Source: an uncultured Leptolyngbyaceae cyanobacterium
GTDB taxonomy: Bacteria; Cyanobacteriota; Cyanobacteriia; Leptolyngbyales; Leptolyngbyaceae
Reading direction: 5' to 3'
Assembly (NCBI GenBank): GCA_938023035.1
Contig: CALIDI010000042.1
Location: 32,269-96,268 of the forward strand
DNA: 64,000 nt
Of this stretch, positions 19,917 through 30,992 are shown in pieces (position 1 is the first letter of the stretch; each line of letters starts with the position of its first letter). Under the pieces are notes generated by a model, which saw nothing but the letters and a program-made list of their open reading frames with translations, did not search any database and was not told where the DNA came from. A program made the position numbers and the translations under genes.

Positions 19917-20195
19917 ATGGAACCCATCCCTCTCCCTTCCCATATTCACTATGAGTTACTGTTGCAACTGCTAGAGCGCCAGACGATGTTGGCCGTTGGG
20001 CGCAAGACTTTAATGCAAGAGCAGGTGCATGAGCTGATTATTACTCTGCGCAAGGCAATTGCGCAGCAGCGCCAACTTGAAGAAACCTGCGAACGTCAGC
20101 ACATCCCGATCGATTATCGCTGGTCCTTAAATGGAGCGGAGCAGACAACTGTTGCTGTCACAACCGAGGATTTGGGTGCAGGTGAAGAAACTTAA
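19917..20195 (+). CDS. DUF5340 family protein
   Basis: A 92-residue protein starting MEPIPLPSHIHYELLLQLLERQT, which fits the cyanobacterial family DUF5340 (assignment from memory). It is mostly two amphipathic helices (YELLLQLLERQTMLAVGRK and VHELIITLRKAIAQQRQLEETCERQ) followed by a short acidic tail. The frame extends 33 codons upstream, but that part has no family character; the ATG at 19917 is the likely start. The helical, glutamine-rich nature suggests a small coiled-coil partner protein. It lies 115 bp before a large coiled-coil protein gene on the same strand, so they may work together. Function unknown. Confidence 0.7.
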   Translation: MEPIPLPSHIHYELLLQLLERQTMLAVGRKTLMQEQVHELIITLRKAIAQQRQLEETCERQHIPIDYRWSLNGAEQTTVAVTTEDLGAGEET

Positions 20196-20309
20196 ATAAT
20201 CTCCCGTCGGGCGATCGCTACGGAGGTTTTTTCGAATCCAGATCGTTTAATCTGGTAAGCACTTTTTCGTTAGCGATGACGATTTCACAAAGCGCGAGAC
20301 CATCCAGCG

Positions 20310-21695
20310 ATGGAGCACGACTTGCTGACCGACTTAGATACAATAGCGGAGCGTAGCCCCCTTGAAGCCCAGGCTCAGAATCTGCCTGAAGCGGAATGGC
20401 TCCCTCTACAGCTTGTTCTGCCCTTACCTGATTTTGATGGCAGTGAGACCTTTGCTCAGCCAGCCGGAAAGCCCAGTGGAGGCAATTGTCGCGGACGCTC
20501 CCGCGACGACACCGGGTCAGAAATCTCCCCCCAGCAACAGCAGAAATTGCTAGCTGAACTGCTGCAATTGCGCGCTCAGGCTCACAGTCAAGTCTCTCGC
20601 ATTCGTAGCCTGGAGCAAGCTCTTGATCAATCGCTGGCCCATCTCAAGGAGTTACGCCAACAACTGATCGACCAGCAATTTTTAGAAGATCATTTGGCCG
20701 CAACCGAAGAAATTGCCAATATTCAGCAGCAAGCGATTCATCAACTGAAGGCTCAACTTGCAGCCAAGCAACAGATCATTGAGGCTGATCAAACTGAGCT
20801 GAGGCAACAGCGGCAGGAATTACAGGTTGCCTGGCAACGGCTGCAAGAGGCCGGAATATCTGTAGACTTGCCCGGGCACGGGCGGTCAAAGATCAACCCC
20901 AACCTAGTTCCCCTGACAGATTACCCGCTGGAGCCATCCACCCTAGAGACGCTGCTAGCCCGGCAACGGCAGTATATTGCCGAGCTAGAGGCAGCGGCGG
21001 CCCTGCGGGCAGGCTGGGAAACGTCTCTGATTGAGATGCTGGTTAGTACTCAAACAACTCTTACAACTCTGGGAGAGATTTCAGATCTGGCACCTGGAGA
21101 GTCGCCTGACTCCGTGTCGGATCTGTTGGCGCAACTGACCCACTGTCTGTCGGGTTTGGCACAATCTCTGGAACAGGCTCCCCTGGTTAAGCAGCACAGT
21201 GCCAGTTCTCCTATCTCTGCGCAGGAATTAATTGAGGCTCAAAAACGCATTGGCGAATTAGAAACCCAACTGGCTCATCAGGAGACTGCTCGGGTGTTGC
21301 TGCAACACACCTACCAGGAGATAGAAACCGACCGTAATCGCCAGCGTCAGCGATTACAAGACTTAGAAGCCCAGGTCGCCGAAATGCAGGAGCAGATTTT
21401 ACATCAGGCTCAGCAAGCCAGCGAATATGAAACAGCAGTACAGCACTGGAAGGATCGATATGTTGGAAACTATCAACAGATCCAGCAATTGAGGCAAGTT
21501 TTAGAAGCGACGCTGCCCGTTCTTCCTCCTGAGGTTGAGGCGATTCTCGCAACCCTAGAGGTAAGTCGGCTATCTGCGATTGATCAAAATTCTGCCTCGG
21601 CATTGGTACCCGCCCGCTTTAACCGCGAATCACAGCTTGATCTGCCCGAGTTTCTTTTGCGGCGGCGTCGCTACAAAGCACAACGCCTATCCTAA
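20310..21695 (+). CDS. Coiled-coil protein of unknown function
   Basis: A 461-residue protein dominated by long heptad-type helices rich in Q, E, L and A. Segments include QQQKLLAELLQLRAQAH, QSLAHLKELRQQLIDQQF, AAKQQIIEADQTELRQQ and RIGELETQLAHQETARVL. The first 70 residues are acidic and proline-rich, and the last 30 are basic (LLRRRRYKAQRLS). There is no signal peptide, membrane segment or catalytic motif. A structural or scaffolding role is likely but unproven. It follows the DUF5340 gene and precedes the carotenoid enzyme gene by 225 bp; co-transcription with the latter is uncertain. Confidence 0.75.
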   Translation: MEHDLLTDLDTIAERSPLEAQAQNLPEAEWLPLQLVLPLPDFDGSETFAQPAGKPSGGNCRGRSRDDTGSEISPQQQQKLLAELLQLRAQAHSQVSRIRSLEQALDQSLAHLKELRQQLIDQQFLEDHLAATEEIANIQQQAIHQLKAQLAAKQQIIEADQTELRQQRQELQVAWQRLQEAGISVDLPGHGRSKINPNLVPLTDYPLEPSTLETLLARQRQYIAELEAAAALRAGWETSLIEMLVSTQTTLTTLGEISDLAPGESPDSVSDLLAQLTHCLSGLAQSLEQAPLVKQHSASSPISAQELIEAQKRIGELETQLAHQETARVLLQHTYQEIETDRNRQRQRLQDLEAQVAEMQEQILHQAQQASEYETAVQHWKDRYVGNYQQIQQLRQVLEATLPVLPPEVEAILATLEVSRLSAIDQNSASALVPARFNRESQLDLPEFLLRRRRYKAQRLS

Positions 21696-21920
21696 ATCAT
21701 TTTCTGGATGTCTTGAATTGACTAGTCCGAAGGGATTCCCAATCCATGGCAAAGGTAGTAATGTTTTCATACATTCTCAGGCATTTGCGCCCTGGAATTT
21801 CAATTTTATCCAAGTCTAAAACTGGAGCTTTGTCTGTGGAAACACAACAGGTTGCGATTTGGACTTGGCCTGTGCCCTAGTGTGAGGGGCGGTTTTTGCC
21901 GAGTTGTCTGATTTTGTTGC

Positions 21921-23870
21921 ATGACCCCACTGTTTGATTTGCCCCCTGAATGGAATCTTTCTCGACGAACTGTTCTCAAACTTTTTGGAGCCGGGGCTTT
22001 AGCTGGGGGCCTAGGCTACTCGCGTCTGAGCAAGCCAAAACCTAGCATTTATCAGCAGGATACGCTCACGCTGCCAAGCCAACTGGAGCAGCCTCGCCAC
22101 GTGGTGGTGGTGGGTGGTGGGTTAGCTGGGCTGGCCTGCGCCTACGAGCTTTGTCAGCGGGGGTTTCAAGTCACCCTACTGGAGCGATCGCCCCAGCTAG
22201 GCGGTAAAATTGCCAGTTGGGATATTACGGTGAATGGAGAGCCTTTCCGGATGGAGCATGGCTTCCATGGCTTTTTTCCCCAGTATTACAACCTCTGGAG
22301 CCTGGTTCAGGAGCTACAGATTCGAGAAAACTTTAAGTCGCTTAATTACTACTCGGTGGTTTACAAGGGCGATCGCTACAAACCAGAAGTCTTTCGTCCC
22401 AGCCATTCTGCCTTTCCCTGGAATATTGTCGATCTGGCGATTTCGTCAACAAACCGCCTCAAGTGGGGGCTAAACCTGACAAAATCTTCCCACTGGCAGG
22501 TTTTTCGAGAAATTAGTGGGTTCAATCCGGCGCATAGCTATCAACGGTTGGATCAGCTATCTGTTGCAGAGTGGGTCAGTCAAGATTTTCCACGCGGGTT
22601 GTATGACCTTTATTTTCTGCCCTTTGCAAAATCCAGCTTAAATGCACCGGATACGATGAGCGCGGGCGAACTCATGCAATTCTTCCACTTCTACTTTTTT
22701 GGCAACCCGGAGGGGTTAGCCTTTAATGGCACTTGCCAGGATATGGGCCGGAGCTTAGTGGAACCCATTGCCCGCTACATTACGGAGCATGGTGGCACAA
22801 TCGTGACAGAAGCCGCTGTGAGTAACATCTACTGGGAGCAAGGCAAGGTGACGGCTTTAGACTATCAGACTCATGGGGCTACCGATGCTGTTCCTTTCTG
22901 GGTGGAGGCCAATGCCGTGTTGAACGCTGCCGCTGAGCCGCGTTTTTTTGGCGGTGGAGATGCGGTTTATCTGTTGGCGGAAAGTCAGCAAGAAGCGCTT
23001 TCCCTCAGTTGTACCCATCAGGGTTGTACTGTACACCCCGATGCCACAGGCCGTTTCCACTGTCCCTGTCATGGGGCAATGTACAACGCCCAGGGCAAAG
23101 TGCTGCGTGGCCCTGCTCAGCAGGATCTCCGCCGGTACAAGGTTCTGGCACAGCAGGGCGATCGCCTCCAGTTGGTGGCGGCCAATCCAAATCCTGGCCA
23201 AACCCTTACCGTTACCGCTGATTATTTTGTGCTGGCGGCGGATGTGATTGGGATGCGCCATCTGGCGAACCTGATGACGGGTGCTGTGCCCCTAGAGTTG
23301 CAAACTCGCTTAACCCAGTTGCCAGTTGCCGACCCCTTTGCCGTGTGTCGCTTTTGGTTTGATCGTGACTTTGAGTGGGAGCATAGCTGGTTCACTTCCC
23401 TGTCAGGCTATCGGCTGACGGATAGTATTACCCTATACCATCGCATTCAAGAGGACTACATTGACTGGGCCAAACGAACTGGCGGTAGCGTTGTTGAGCT
23501 CCATGCCTACTGCTATAAGGAAAAGGAATTTCCGACCCAGGAAGCGGTGTTAACCACTTTTGAGCACGAACTTTACGATATTGTTCCTAGTTTGCGGGAG
23601 GCCAGGCTCCTGCATCGCGAGTTGGTGAATCAGAAGAATTTTTCGGGTTACCCACCCGGCAGTTACGGCGATCGCCCTGCAACCGAGTCGGGTGCCCCGA
23701 ATCTCTTCTTTGCCGGAGACTGGGTGAAAATGCCCTTTCCTTCAGGATTGATGGAGCGCGCGATCAGCAGCGGCTTGCTGGCCAGCAATGCAATTTTGCA
23801 TCAGGAAGGTCTCCAACGACGCACCCTCCTGACAGTACGCCCCCAGGGAATGCTGTCCCTGCTTGCGTAA
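21921..23870 (+). CDS. cruE: FAD carotenoid desaturase/methyltransferase-like enzyme with internal Rieske domain
   Basis: A 649-residue flavoenzyme. Residues about 12-40 hold a twin-arginine-like leader (SRRTVLKLFGAGALAGGLG). The dinucleotide fold follows at HVVVVGGGLAGLACAYEL and LLERSPQLGGKIASW, then the EHGFHGFFPQYYNL motif of carotenoid desaturase/isomerase relatives. A Rieske [2Fe-2S] domain is inserted near residues 355-420: CTHQGC with its histidine, then HCPCHGAMYN. The C-terminal FAD closing motif LFFAGDWVKMPFPSGLMERA completes the fold. This arrangement fits CruE, which converts the beta-ionone rings of beta-carotene to aromatic rings in synechoxanthin synthesis (recalled, not searched). 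A CruH-like oxygenase gene lies 0.6 kb downstream, which supports the reading. Confidence 0.7.
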   Translation: MTPLFDLPPEWNLSRRTVLKLFGAGALAGGLGYSRLSKPKPSIYQQDTLTLPSQLEQPRHVVVVGGGLAGLACAYELCQRGFQVTLLERSPQLGGKIASWDITVNGEPFRMEHGFHGFFPQYYNLWSLVQELQIRENFKSLNYYSVVYKGDRYKPEVFRPSHSAFPWNIVDLAISSTNRLKWGLNLTKSSHWQVFREISGFNPAHSYQRLDQLSVAEWVSQDFPRGLYDLYFLPFAKSSLNAPDTMSAGELMQFFHFYFFGNPEGLAFNGTCQDMGRSLVEPIARYITEHGGTIVTEAAVSNIYWEQGKVTALDYQTHGATDAVPFWVEANAVLNAAAEPRFFGGGDAVYLLAESQQEALSLSCTHQGCTVHPDATGRFHCPCHGAMYNAQGKVLRGPAQQDLRRYKVLAQQGDRLQLVAANPNPGQTLTVTADYFVLAADVIGMRHLANLMTGAVPLELQTRLTQLPVADPFAVCRFWFDRDFEWEHSWFTSLSGYRLTDSITLYHRIQEDYIDWAKRTGGSVVELHAYCYKEKEFPTQEAVLTTFEHELYDIVPSLREARLLHRELVNQKNFSGYPPGSYGDRPATESGAPNLFFAGDWVKMPFPSGLMERAISSGLLASNAILHQEGLQRRTLLTVRPQGMLSLLA

Positions 23871-24019
23871 ACCTTTTGGTATAGAGTTATAGCCCAGCTC
23901 AGAAAGCTGAAGACAAAACCCTATGCTCAACTATCGATGCTGGGTCGGCTTTCTGGCTCGCTGTCGCCAGGAGAAACATCGCGACGATTGGACAAGTAGA
24001 TATCCTTAGGATAAACACA

Positions 24020-24358
24020 ATGCGCATCCTTCCTGTATTACTAGCCACTGACCTAACTGCTAGTTTTGGAATGGTCAGGCCAGCCCCCAGTTCTGCCCAG
24101 GAAATCAGTGGCTGCTCAGCCCGCTTGACTGCTCGCGACCCGCGTTCCCAAATCAATGTGCGCACAGGAGCGGGGACAGGCTATCCTGCTCCCAGCTATG
24201 GCCCAGTCGGCGATCAGGTGCAGATTATGCGCGGCAGTGTTGATGGGTTTGTGATTTCAACTGACCACAACGGTGCCAGATGGTTCAAAGTCCGGTTTCC
24301 CAAATCGCGAGTGGTTGGCTGGGTGCGGTGCGATTTGATCGGCAACTTCACTTGTTAA
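24020..24358 (+). CDS. Secreted SH3-like domain protein
   Basis: A 112-residue protein with an N-terminal export signal of moderate quality (MRILPVLLATDLTASFG, probable cleavage after PSSAQ). A single bacterial SH3 (SH3b) domain follows: INVRTGAGTGYPAPSYGPVGDQVQIM, then WFKVRFPKSRVVGWVRCDLI. Two cysteines (SGCSAR and VRCD) and a third at the C-terminus could form disulfides outside the cytoplasm. SH3b domains often bind cell-wall peptides. It lies between the two carotenoid-pathway genes on the same strand, 78 bp before the next frame, but a functional link is not evident. Confidence 0.7.
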   Translation: MRILPVLLATDLTASFGMVRPAPSSAQEISGCSARLTARDPRSQINVRTGAGTGYPAPSYGPVGDQVQIMRGSVDGFVISTDHNGARWFKVRFPKSRVVGWVRCDLIGNFTC

Positions 24359-24469
24359 GTTCAAATATCAATTAAATTTCAGATATCGAAGAATTTCTGG
24401 TCTTTGGTATGCGTCCTTTCCCTGTGACTCCGGCTATTGCCTACCCCAGTTCGGATAGTGAGCGTGTCT

Positions 24470-25525
24470 ATGAATGCCCCGATCTCTGCCAACGTCAACT
24501 TTGATATCCGGCAAGCGGCGACTAACCTCAACCACTGGTATGTGGTCGCCGCTAGTGCGGAGGTAAAAACGCAGCCCCTAGGGGTCACTCTGTGGCAACG
24601 AGCGATCGCCCTCTATCGTGACAGTCAGGGCCAGATTCATGCGCTGGAAGACGCCTGCCCTCATCGGTATGTCAAACTCAGCGATGGCTGTGTAGTTGGC
24701 AATTATCTGGAATGTGCTTACCATGGCTGGCAAATTAATACCCAGGGGCAATGCGCCCATGTGCCCTACCTGGAGCCTCGGCAAAAACTCCCCAACTGCC
24801 AGGTTAAAACCTATCCGGTAAAGGAGCAGGATGGCTTTATCTGGCTATTTCCGGGTGATTCAGCTCTGGCCAGCCAGGTTGAACCCATGGGTATTCCCGA
24901 ATGGGATCACTTAAATTGGATTGCTTCCTACACGCTGATTGATACGCGTTCCCATTTCTCTTACCTGATTGAGAACCTGATGGACATGTATCACGGGCAT
25001 CTCCACGATAACTGGCAAGCCTGGAGCGGGGCGGTTTTAGAGAGCCTAGAGGAGACGGGCGATCGCGTCGATGCCCATTACCAGGCGCAGAATTATTACC
25101 GGATTAATCAAATCTGGTCGGTTTCACAACTCTTCATCCCCGCCCTACGCCAGTTACATCCAGATCCTTTGGATGTCAGCTATGTCTATCCCCACTGGCG
25201 ATCGCGTCTAGGGGATGACTTTAAAATCTACTGCCTGTTCTGCCCGGTTAGCCCCCGCCATACCCGCGCTTACCTCGTGCATTTTACTTCCCTCAATGCT
25301 TTTCATCGGCTCCACAAGCTGCCGCTTTGGTTTCGCCGCTTTGTCAAGAATCGGATGTTTAACTCCGCCAAAAAGTTACTGGAAGGTTTGGTCGAGCAGG
25401 ATATTCGTATGATTGAGCAGGAGCAACAGGCTTATCTGGCGAATCCTCATCAGCGCCCCCATGAGTTAAACCGTGCTCTGGTGAGCGTGCAACGGTTGAT
25501 TCGGTACCAGGCAGAAAAACCTTGA
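24470..25525 (+). CDS. cruH: Rieske non-haem iron oxygenase, CruH-like
   Basis: A 351-residue oxygenase alpha-subunit type protein. The N-terminal Rieske domain has CPH and CAYH ligand pairs (DACPHRYVKLSDG and LECAYHGWQI). The catalytic domain has the NLMDMYHGHLHDNW motif with two histidines for mononuclear iron, followed by hydrophobic substrate-pocket segments. The start is probably ATG 24470; the frame is open back to a TTG at 24437, but no ribosome-binding site decides it. With a CruE-like enzyme just upstream, the likely role is oxidation of the ring methyl groups of the aromatic carotenoid to carboxylates, the last steps to synechoxanthin. A general aromatic-ring hydroxylase is the alternative. 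Confidence 0.65.
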   Translation: MNAPISANVNFDIRQAATNLNHWYVVAASAEVKTQPLGVTLWQRAIALYRDSQGQIHALEDACPHRYVKLSDGCVVGNYLECAYHGWQINTQGQCAHVPYLEPRQKLPNCQVKTYPVKEQDGFIWLFPGDSALASQVEPMGIPEWDHLNWIASYTLIDTRSHFSYLIENLMDMYHGHLHDNWQAWSGAVLESLEETGDRVDAHYQAQNYYRINQIWSVSQLFIPALRQLHPDPLDVSYVYPHWRSRLGDDFKIYCLFCPVSPRHTRAYLVHFTSLNAFHRLHKLPLWFRRFVKNRMFNSAKKLLEGLVEQDIRMIEQEQQAYLANPHQRPHELNRALVSVQRLIRYQAEKP

Positions 25526-25612
25526 GTCCTATGTTTAATTTAAAGCTTAAATAAACCTTACAGTTTAAGTTCGAGATCACTCTGGCTTTTACTGCAATCC
25601 AAAAACCAAAAT

Positions 25613-25636
25613 GAGGGTTGCCTGTGCACAACCCTC
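25613..25636 (-). terminator. Rho-independent terminator of the Fd-GOGAT gene
   Basis: On the minus strand GAGGGTTG and CAACCCTC form a perfect 8-bp stem with an 8-base loop, followed by the T-rich tail ATTTTGGTTTTT. It lies about 75 bp past the glsF stop, in the convergent gap with the CruH-like gene. Confidence 0.55.
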
Positions 25637-25709
25637 CCCCTAGCAATTTGCCGGAATTCAAATTTGAGAGAACCCCCTCACCCCGCTTTGCCAGGTCAGA
25701 TCTCGTGCC

Positions 25710-28700
25710 TTACTTGACAGCAAGTGCCTTATCCGCATCACTGGTGGCATCGGGGTTTACCTCAGGCGTATCTTTTTCCGACGGTGGCACCACTTGCCAG
25801 AACTTTGGTAAGTACTCCGCCCAGTTAGCCAGAATTGCTGTTGCTTTTCGGCTCCCTGTTTTCTCAGCATGGGCCGTAATTAAATCGCGCAGTTGTTGCT
25901 CCCCCACAGGGGTAATCACCCGCTGAATTTTGACAATTTCGGGATTGACCTTAGCGGGAAAGCCTCCATCCTCATCTAGGAAGTAAGCAAGCCCCCCTGT
26001 CATCCCAGCACCCACATTACGCCCCGTACGCCCCAAGACGACGACGACCCCACCCGTCATATATTCGCAGCAGTGGTCGCCAGTGCCTTCCACTACCGCT
26101 TGACTGAGGGAATTACGCACAGCAAAGCGTTCTCCCGCCTGCCCGTTGGCAAACAAGAAACCACCGGTTGCTCCGTAAAGGCAGGTATTCCCGATGATTA
26201 CATTCTCCGCTGGGTTATAGGCGGCATCACCGGGTGGCACAATGATAATTTCGCCACCATTGATGCCTTTGCCAACATAGTCGTTAGCCTCACCCGTGAG
26301 ATGCAGGGTGACCCCGGTGATGTTAAAGGCACCAAAGCTTTGCCCTGCTGCCCCTGTAAAGCGCAGGGTCAGATGGCCACCGAAGCCAGTGTCCCCATAT
26401 TGTTTGGCGATGACTCCGGCAATTCGAGCACCAACGGTTCGATCAGTGTTAACAATCCGATAGGATTTTTCAACCCTGCCCTGTTGGGCGATCGCGGTTT
26501 GCACAGTGGCATCGGCCAGAATTTGATCATCCAGCACCGGGCCGTTACTATGCACCTCTTCATGGTAGAGCCAGCGGCGATCTGTACGAGTATCCGGTAG
26601 CTGGGTTAAACAGGTGAGATCCAGAGTTGGGGTTTTCGTCAGGCTGACCCCCTCTCGCTGCTTCAGCAAATCGGCTCGGCCAATCAACTCATGCAAATGC
26701 CGGTAGCCCAACTTTGCCATGATAGAACGGGCCTCTTCGGCAATAAAGAGGAAGAAATTCACCACATGTTCCGGGGTTCCTGGGAAGCGTTTGCGGAGTT
26801 CTTCCTTCTGGCTGGCCACCCCAACGGGACAGTTGTTGGTATGGCAAATCCGCGCCATAATGCACCCTTCTGCAATCATCGCAATCGAGCCAAAGCCAAA
26901 CTCTTCGCCCCCCATTAGGGCTGCCATGACGACATCCCAACCGGTTTTAATGCCACCATCCACCCGTAAAATCACGCGATCGCGCAGGCCATTCTGCATC
27001 AACACGCGATGGACTTCCGTCAAGCCCAATTCCCACGGACTGCCTGCGTGTTTAATCGAGCTGAGTGGCGATGCGCCCGTTCCACCATCATGACCGGAGA
27101 TTTGGATAATATCGGCATTGGCCTTCGCTACTCCAGCCGCAATTGTGCCAATCCCAATCTCCGATACCAGTTTCACGGATACCTGCGCCTTCGGATTAAT
27201 CTGGTGCAGGTCAAAAATCAACTGTGCCAAATCCTCAATCGAATAAATATCGTGATGAGGTGGAGGTGAGATCAACGTGACCCCAGGCTTAGAGCGCCGC
27301 AACATGGCAATGTAAGGGCTAACCTTATTGCCGGGCAGTTGCCCGCCTTCACCGGGCTTTGCACCTTGGGCCAGTTTGATTTCTAGTTGTCTAGCGCTCA
27401 TCAGGTATTCTGGCGTTACCCCAAACCGCCCCGACGCAATTTGTTTAATTGCAGAGTTGGCCGTATCTCCATTTTGTAATCCCTTCAGGTGGGGCAGCAG
27501 GGCCGAGTTTCCCTCTGGGTCCACGTCACTGAGGACATGGAAGCGAACCGGGTCTTCGCCCCCTTCCCCAGAGTTGGATTTGCCCCCCAGCCGATTCATG
27601 GCGATCGCGAGCGTCTCATGGGCCTCTCGCGAAAGTGCCCCTAGGGACATGCCACCGGTGCAAAAGCGCTTCACAATCTCTGTGGCTGGCTCAACCGCTT
27701 CTAGGGGAATCGAGGGCCGGTCACTCCGAAAATCTAACAAATCGCGTAGCGCCGTCAGGGGCCGCTCCTCCAAATACTTCCGATAGAGTTCGTAATGATC
27801 AGCACTGGGGCCAGCGACGGCTTTATGCAGATACTTCGCCATCTCTGGGCTATTCATGTGGTACTCGCCGCCAGGGCGGTAGTTGACGAAGCCATAATTC
27901 TCCAACTTTTTCAACGTCAACTCAGGGAAAGCCCGACAATGAACTGCAAGGGTTTCTTGGGCTAGGTCTGCTACCCCTAGCCCACCTAGGCGAGAAACGG
28001 TCCCAGCAAAACCAAGGTGAAGCAAGTCACCCCCGATCCCAATTGCTTCAAAAATCTGAGCGCCATGATAACTGGCAAGCAAAGAAATTCCCATTTTGGA
28101 GAGAATTTTGAGTAACCCTGCTTCAATCGACTTACGGAAGTTGGCTTGAGCAGTGGCTAGAGAAAGTTGCTTTAACTTGCCTCGTTGCATCAGGGTTTGC
28201 GTTCGAGTGTCTGCCCACCATTGCCGCACGGTCTCCAGCGCCAGATATGGACAAACCGCACTAGCCCCATACCCGATCAAGCAAGCATAGTGATGGGTGC
28301 TCCAGCACTGGGCGGTATCCACTACCAGTGAAGCCTTCATCCGCAGGCCCTGGCGAATCAAGTGGTGATGCACGGCCCCCACAGCCAGCAGTGGCGGAAT
28401 ATAGGTGTAATCAGCGCTGATGCCGCCGGGCTGCCCTGCTAGCGTCAGGCGATCGCTAAGAATTAAAATCTTGACGCCTGCCCGTACCTCTGCCACAGCT
28501 CGCTGGCAGAGGTCATTAACCGCCTGCTGTAATCCACCCGGGCCGTGGGCCACAGCAAATAGGGTCGATAAATCGGCGGTCTTAAAGCCCGATTGGCGAA
28601 TGTGCTCTAACTCCGTATCCCCTAAAACGGGCGATTCCAACTTTAGCAGGTGGGCTAACTCTGGAGTTGGCTTCAAAATATTGCCGCGATCGCCTAAAGA

Positions 28701-30383
28701 CGTCGCCAAAGACATCACCAAACTCTCCCGCAAAGGGTCAATCGCGGGGTTGGTCACCTGGGCAAACCGCTGCTTAAAGTAGTCGTAAAGCAGCCGAGGC
28801 CGGGAAGATAGCACCGCTAGAGGAATGTCATCCCCCATACAGAAGGTCGGCTCTTTGCCCTGGGCCGCCATCTCTTCAATAATCATCTCTACATCTTCCG
28901 CAGAGTAGCCAAAGGCTGTTTGGTAGCGCAGCATCGTCTGCAAATCCAGGCAGGGCTGCTCATCTGGGAAGGGTTGAGGCGCAATGGTTTGGCGATTCTG
29001 CAACCATTCTCCATAGGGATGAGCTTGAGCCACCCGTTGCTTAACCTCCCAGTTCTTCAGAATTTCGTGACTTTGGAGATCAACCAGAATCATTTGACCG
29101 GGGCCAAGGCGTCCTTTCTCAATAATATCGGCCTCATCCACAGGGACGACCCCTGCCTCGGATGCCACCACCACATAGCCATCGCGGGTAATCACATAGC
29201 GAGCCGGGCGCAAACCGTTTCGATCTAGAGTTGCCCCCACGGTTTTGCCATCTGTAAAAGCCAGGAGGGCGGGGCCATCCCAGGCTTCCTGAATCCCGCT
29301 GTAATATTCGTAGAAATCAATAATTTCAGGATGATGAATTAAATCGGGCTGATTTTGATAGGCTTCTGGCACCATTAGCATCAGCGCTTCCTGGGGGCTG
29401 CGGCCAGAGCGCACCAACAACTCAAACACGTTGTCTAGGTTGGCCGAGTCGCTATTGGTGGCAATCACCGTTGGTTTCAAGTCTTGAATGCGATCGCCCC
29501 AGCATTCGTGCCCCAAATCCGCTTCCCGGGCCAGCATCCAATTAATATTGCCCAGCAGGGTGTTAATTTCACCGTTATGACCCAGCATGCGCATGGGTTG
29601 AGCCAAGGGCCAGCGGGGCATCGTATTGGTACTAAAGCGGCGATGGTACACCGCAAAGGGGCTTTTATAGGTGGGCTGCTGCAAGTCAAGATAAAACTCG
29701 CCTAACACCGCTGAGCGCACCATACCCTTATAGACAATCGTGCGGCTGGAGAAGGAGCAAAAATAAAAATTCTCAAAGGTTTCTGGGTCAAGCTGAGAGG
29801 CAGCGATCGCTGGCCTAATGGCTTTGCCAATCCGCTTGCGCAGTAAATAAAGCTGGCGCTCTAACTCATCCCCTGTCAAATGTTCCGATTGCACAAACAC
29901 CTGCTCAATTTGGGGTTGATTTTCCCGTGCTTGCACACCGAGCACCTCTGGGCGCACCGGTACCACCCGCCACCCCAAAAGCTTCAACCCTTCCTCTTCA
30001 GTGACCTTAGCCACAACCTGACGCGCACAGGCCGCCGCTTCTGGCTGAGTCGGCAAAAACACCATACCCACCCCAATTCCAGCAATGTTTGCAGGCGCTA
30101 TCCCCCGTTCTGCTAGCCAATCCGCAAACACATCCCAGGGAATCGCTGACATTAACCCCGCCCCATCCCCCGAATCCTGGTCGGCGCTGCACCCGCCTCG
30201 ATGCTCAACACAGGTTAACGCCGCCAGAGCATGCTCAATTAAGACGTGACTACTTTTGCCTTGCTGGTCTGCTAAAAAACCAACACCACAGGCATCCCGC
30301 TCTTCTACTAGCCAGGTTTGCCCAGCGTAACCAGCATTCGATGCTTGATTCCAATTATCCTGATTCACAGTCGTGTTACCCAT
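25710..30383 (-). CDS. glsF: Ferredoxin-dependent glutamate synthase (Fd-GOGAT)
   Basis: A 1557-residue enzyme converting glutamine and 2-oxoglutarate to two glutamates with electrons from ferredoxin. The N-terminal amidotransferase nucleophile is Cys32 (RDACGVGF), so a 31-residue propeptide is removed. [17 protein letters not shown] is the ferredoxin-enzyme form, unlike the NADPH large subunit. Further landmarks are HRRFSTNT and [12 protein letters not shown] (glutaminase), [36 protein letters not shown] and the iron-sulfur cysteines in [14 protein letters not shown]. The C-terminal GXGXG beta-helix contains [16 protein letters not shown]. It is a key step of nitrogen assimilation, paired with glutamine synthetase encoded elsewhere. 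The annotation symbol gltS is also used. Confidence 0.97.
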   Translation of the reverse strand: MGNTTVNQDNWNQASNAGYAGQTWLVEERDACGVGFLADQQGKSSHVLIEHALAALTCVEHRGGCSADQDSGDGAGLMSAIPWDVFADWLAERGIAPANIAGIGVGMVFLPTQPEAAACARQVVAKVTEEEGLKLLGWRVVPVRPEVLGVQARENQPQIEQVFVQSEHLTGDELERQLYLLRKRIGKAIRPAIAASQLDPETFENFYFCSFSSRTIVYKGMVRSAVLGEFYLDLQQPTYKSPFAVYHRRFSTNTMPRWPLAQPMRMLGHNGEINTLLGNINWMLAREADLGHECWGDRIQDLKPTVIATNSDSANLDNVFELLVRSGRSPQEALMLMVPEAYQNQPDLIHHPEIIDFYEYYSGIQEAWDGPALLAFTDGKTVGATLDRNGLRPARYVITRDGYVVVASEAGVVPVDEADIIEKGRLGPGQMILVDLQSHEILKNWEVKQRVAQAHPYGEWLQNRQTIAPQPFPDEQPCLDLQTMLRYQTAFGYSAEDVEMIIEEMAAQGKEPTFCMGDDIPLAVLSSRPRLLYDYFKQRFAQVTNPAIDPLRESLVMSLATSLGDRGNILKPTPELAHLLKLESPVLGDTELEHIRQSGFKTADLSTLFAVAHGPGGLQQAVNDLCQRAVAEVRAGVKILILSDRLTLAGQPGGISADYTYIPPLLAVGAVHHHLIRQGLRMKASLVVDTAQCWSTHHYACLIGYGASAVCPYLALETVRQWWADTRTQTLMQRGKLKQLSLATAQANFRKSIEAGLLKILSKMGISLLASYHGAQIFEAIGIGGDLLHLGFAGTVSRLGGLGVADLAQETLAVHCRAFPELTLKKLENYGFVNYRPGGEYHMNSPEMAKYLHKAVAGPSADHYELYRKYLEERPLTALRDLLDFRSDRPSIPLEAVEPATEIVKRFCTGGMSLGALSREAHETLAIAMNRLGGKSNSGEGGEDPVRFHVLSDVDPEGNSALLPHLKGLQNGDTANSAIKQIASGRFGVTPEYLMSARQLEIKLAQGAKPGEGGQLPGNKVSPYIAMLRRSKPGVTLISPPPHHDIYSIEDLAQLIFDLHQINPKAQVSVKLVSEIGIGTIAAGVAKANADIIQISGHDGGTGASPLSSIKHAGSPWELGLTEVHRVLMQNGLRDRVILRVDGGIKTGWDVVMAALMGGEEFGFGSIAMIAEGCIMARICHTNNCPVGVASQKEELRKRFPGTPEHVVNFFLFIAEEARSIMAKLGYRHLHELIGRADLLKQREGVSLTKTPTLDLTCLTQLPDTRTDRRWLYHEEVHSNGPVLDDQILADATVQTAIAQQGRVEKSYRIVNTDRTVGARIAGVIAKQYGDTGFGGHLTLRFTGAAGQSFGAFNITGVTLHLTGEANDYVGKGINGGEIIIVPPGDAAYNPAENVIIGNTCLYGATGGFLFANGQAGERFAVRNSLSQAVVEGTGDHCCEYMTGGVVVVLGRTGRNVGAGMTGGLAYFLDEDGGFPAKVNPEIVKIQRVITPVGEQQLRDLITAHAEKTGSRKATAILANWAEYLPKFWQVVPPSEKDTPEVNPDATSDADKALAVK

Positions 30384-30992
30384 GCGACGGTTTGTGTAAT
30401 TGGTCTAGATGACCTAGAAAAAATTGAGCCTAGTAAAACTGGCTAGCGTTCCCTCAAGAAAACTTTGACGGCGCAGACCCTCAAAATTTAGCCCCCATCA
30501 ACTCATCAACTTTCTTATACCCAAGTGACTCATCAATTTTTTTGACAAACTACTAGACGCTGCGGAGCAATTCAGCGAAGGGTGGAACCCTTGCCATCAA
30601 ACAGCGGTCAACTGCCTCAGGTCTATCTACTCAGAACATCAGCAGATGCACTGAATGTAGGTAAACAGCACTAGTAATTAAACCAGCCATCCCTCTCTTG
30701 CAGTTAAACCTGTAAGATAGCGGATTTTACCCAATAACGGAATCGTCTGGGATATCGCTGGATGCAAATGGGGTAGACTTGCAATCCATTCAATTGGGGA
30801 GTCTATATCTTACATCCCTGAAATCTGGCTGAACTGATACGTGTGTTGCAGTAAGTAGCCTTATTTTTGCAGATTAGGAGAAACGTCCCACGTCTGCCTG
30901 CACCACAACAACCCTGGTTTGGAAGGAACCAAGTGACTCAGATAGAGAGACCAGCCCAGGGAGTTGAATTACCCTTGGCGCATACTCGCAGA

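Noticed and set aside
26073..26600. Plus-strand 175-residue frame over the glutamate synthase gene
   Set aside because: Antisense shadow of a highly conserved gene on the other strand.
30384..30700. NtcA box upstream of the glutamate synthase gene
   Set aside because: Only a near match (GTA, eight bases, TAG) at about 30664; it does not fit the consensus.
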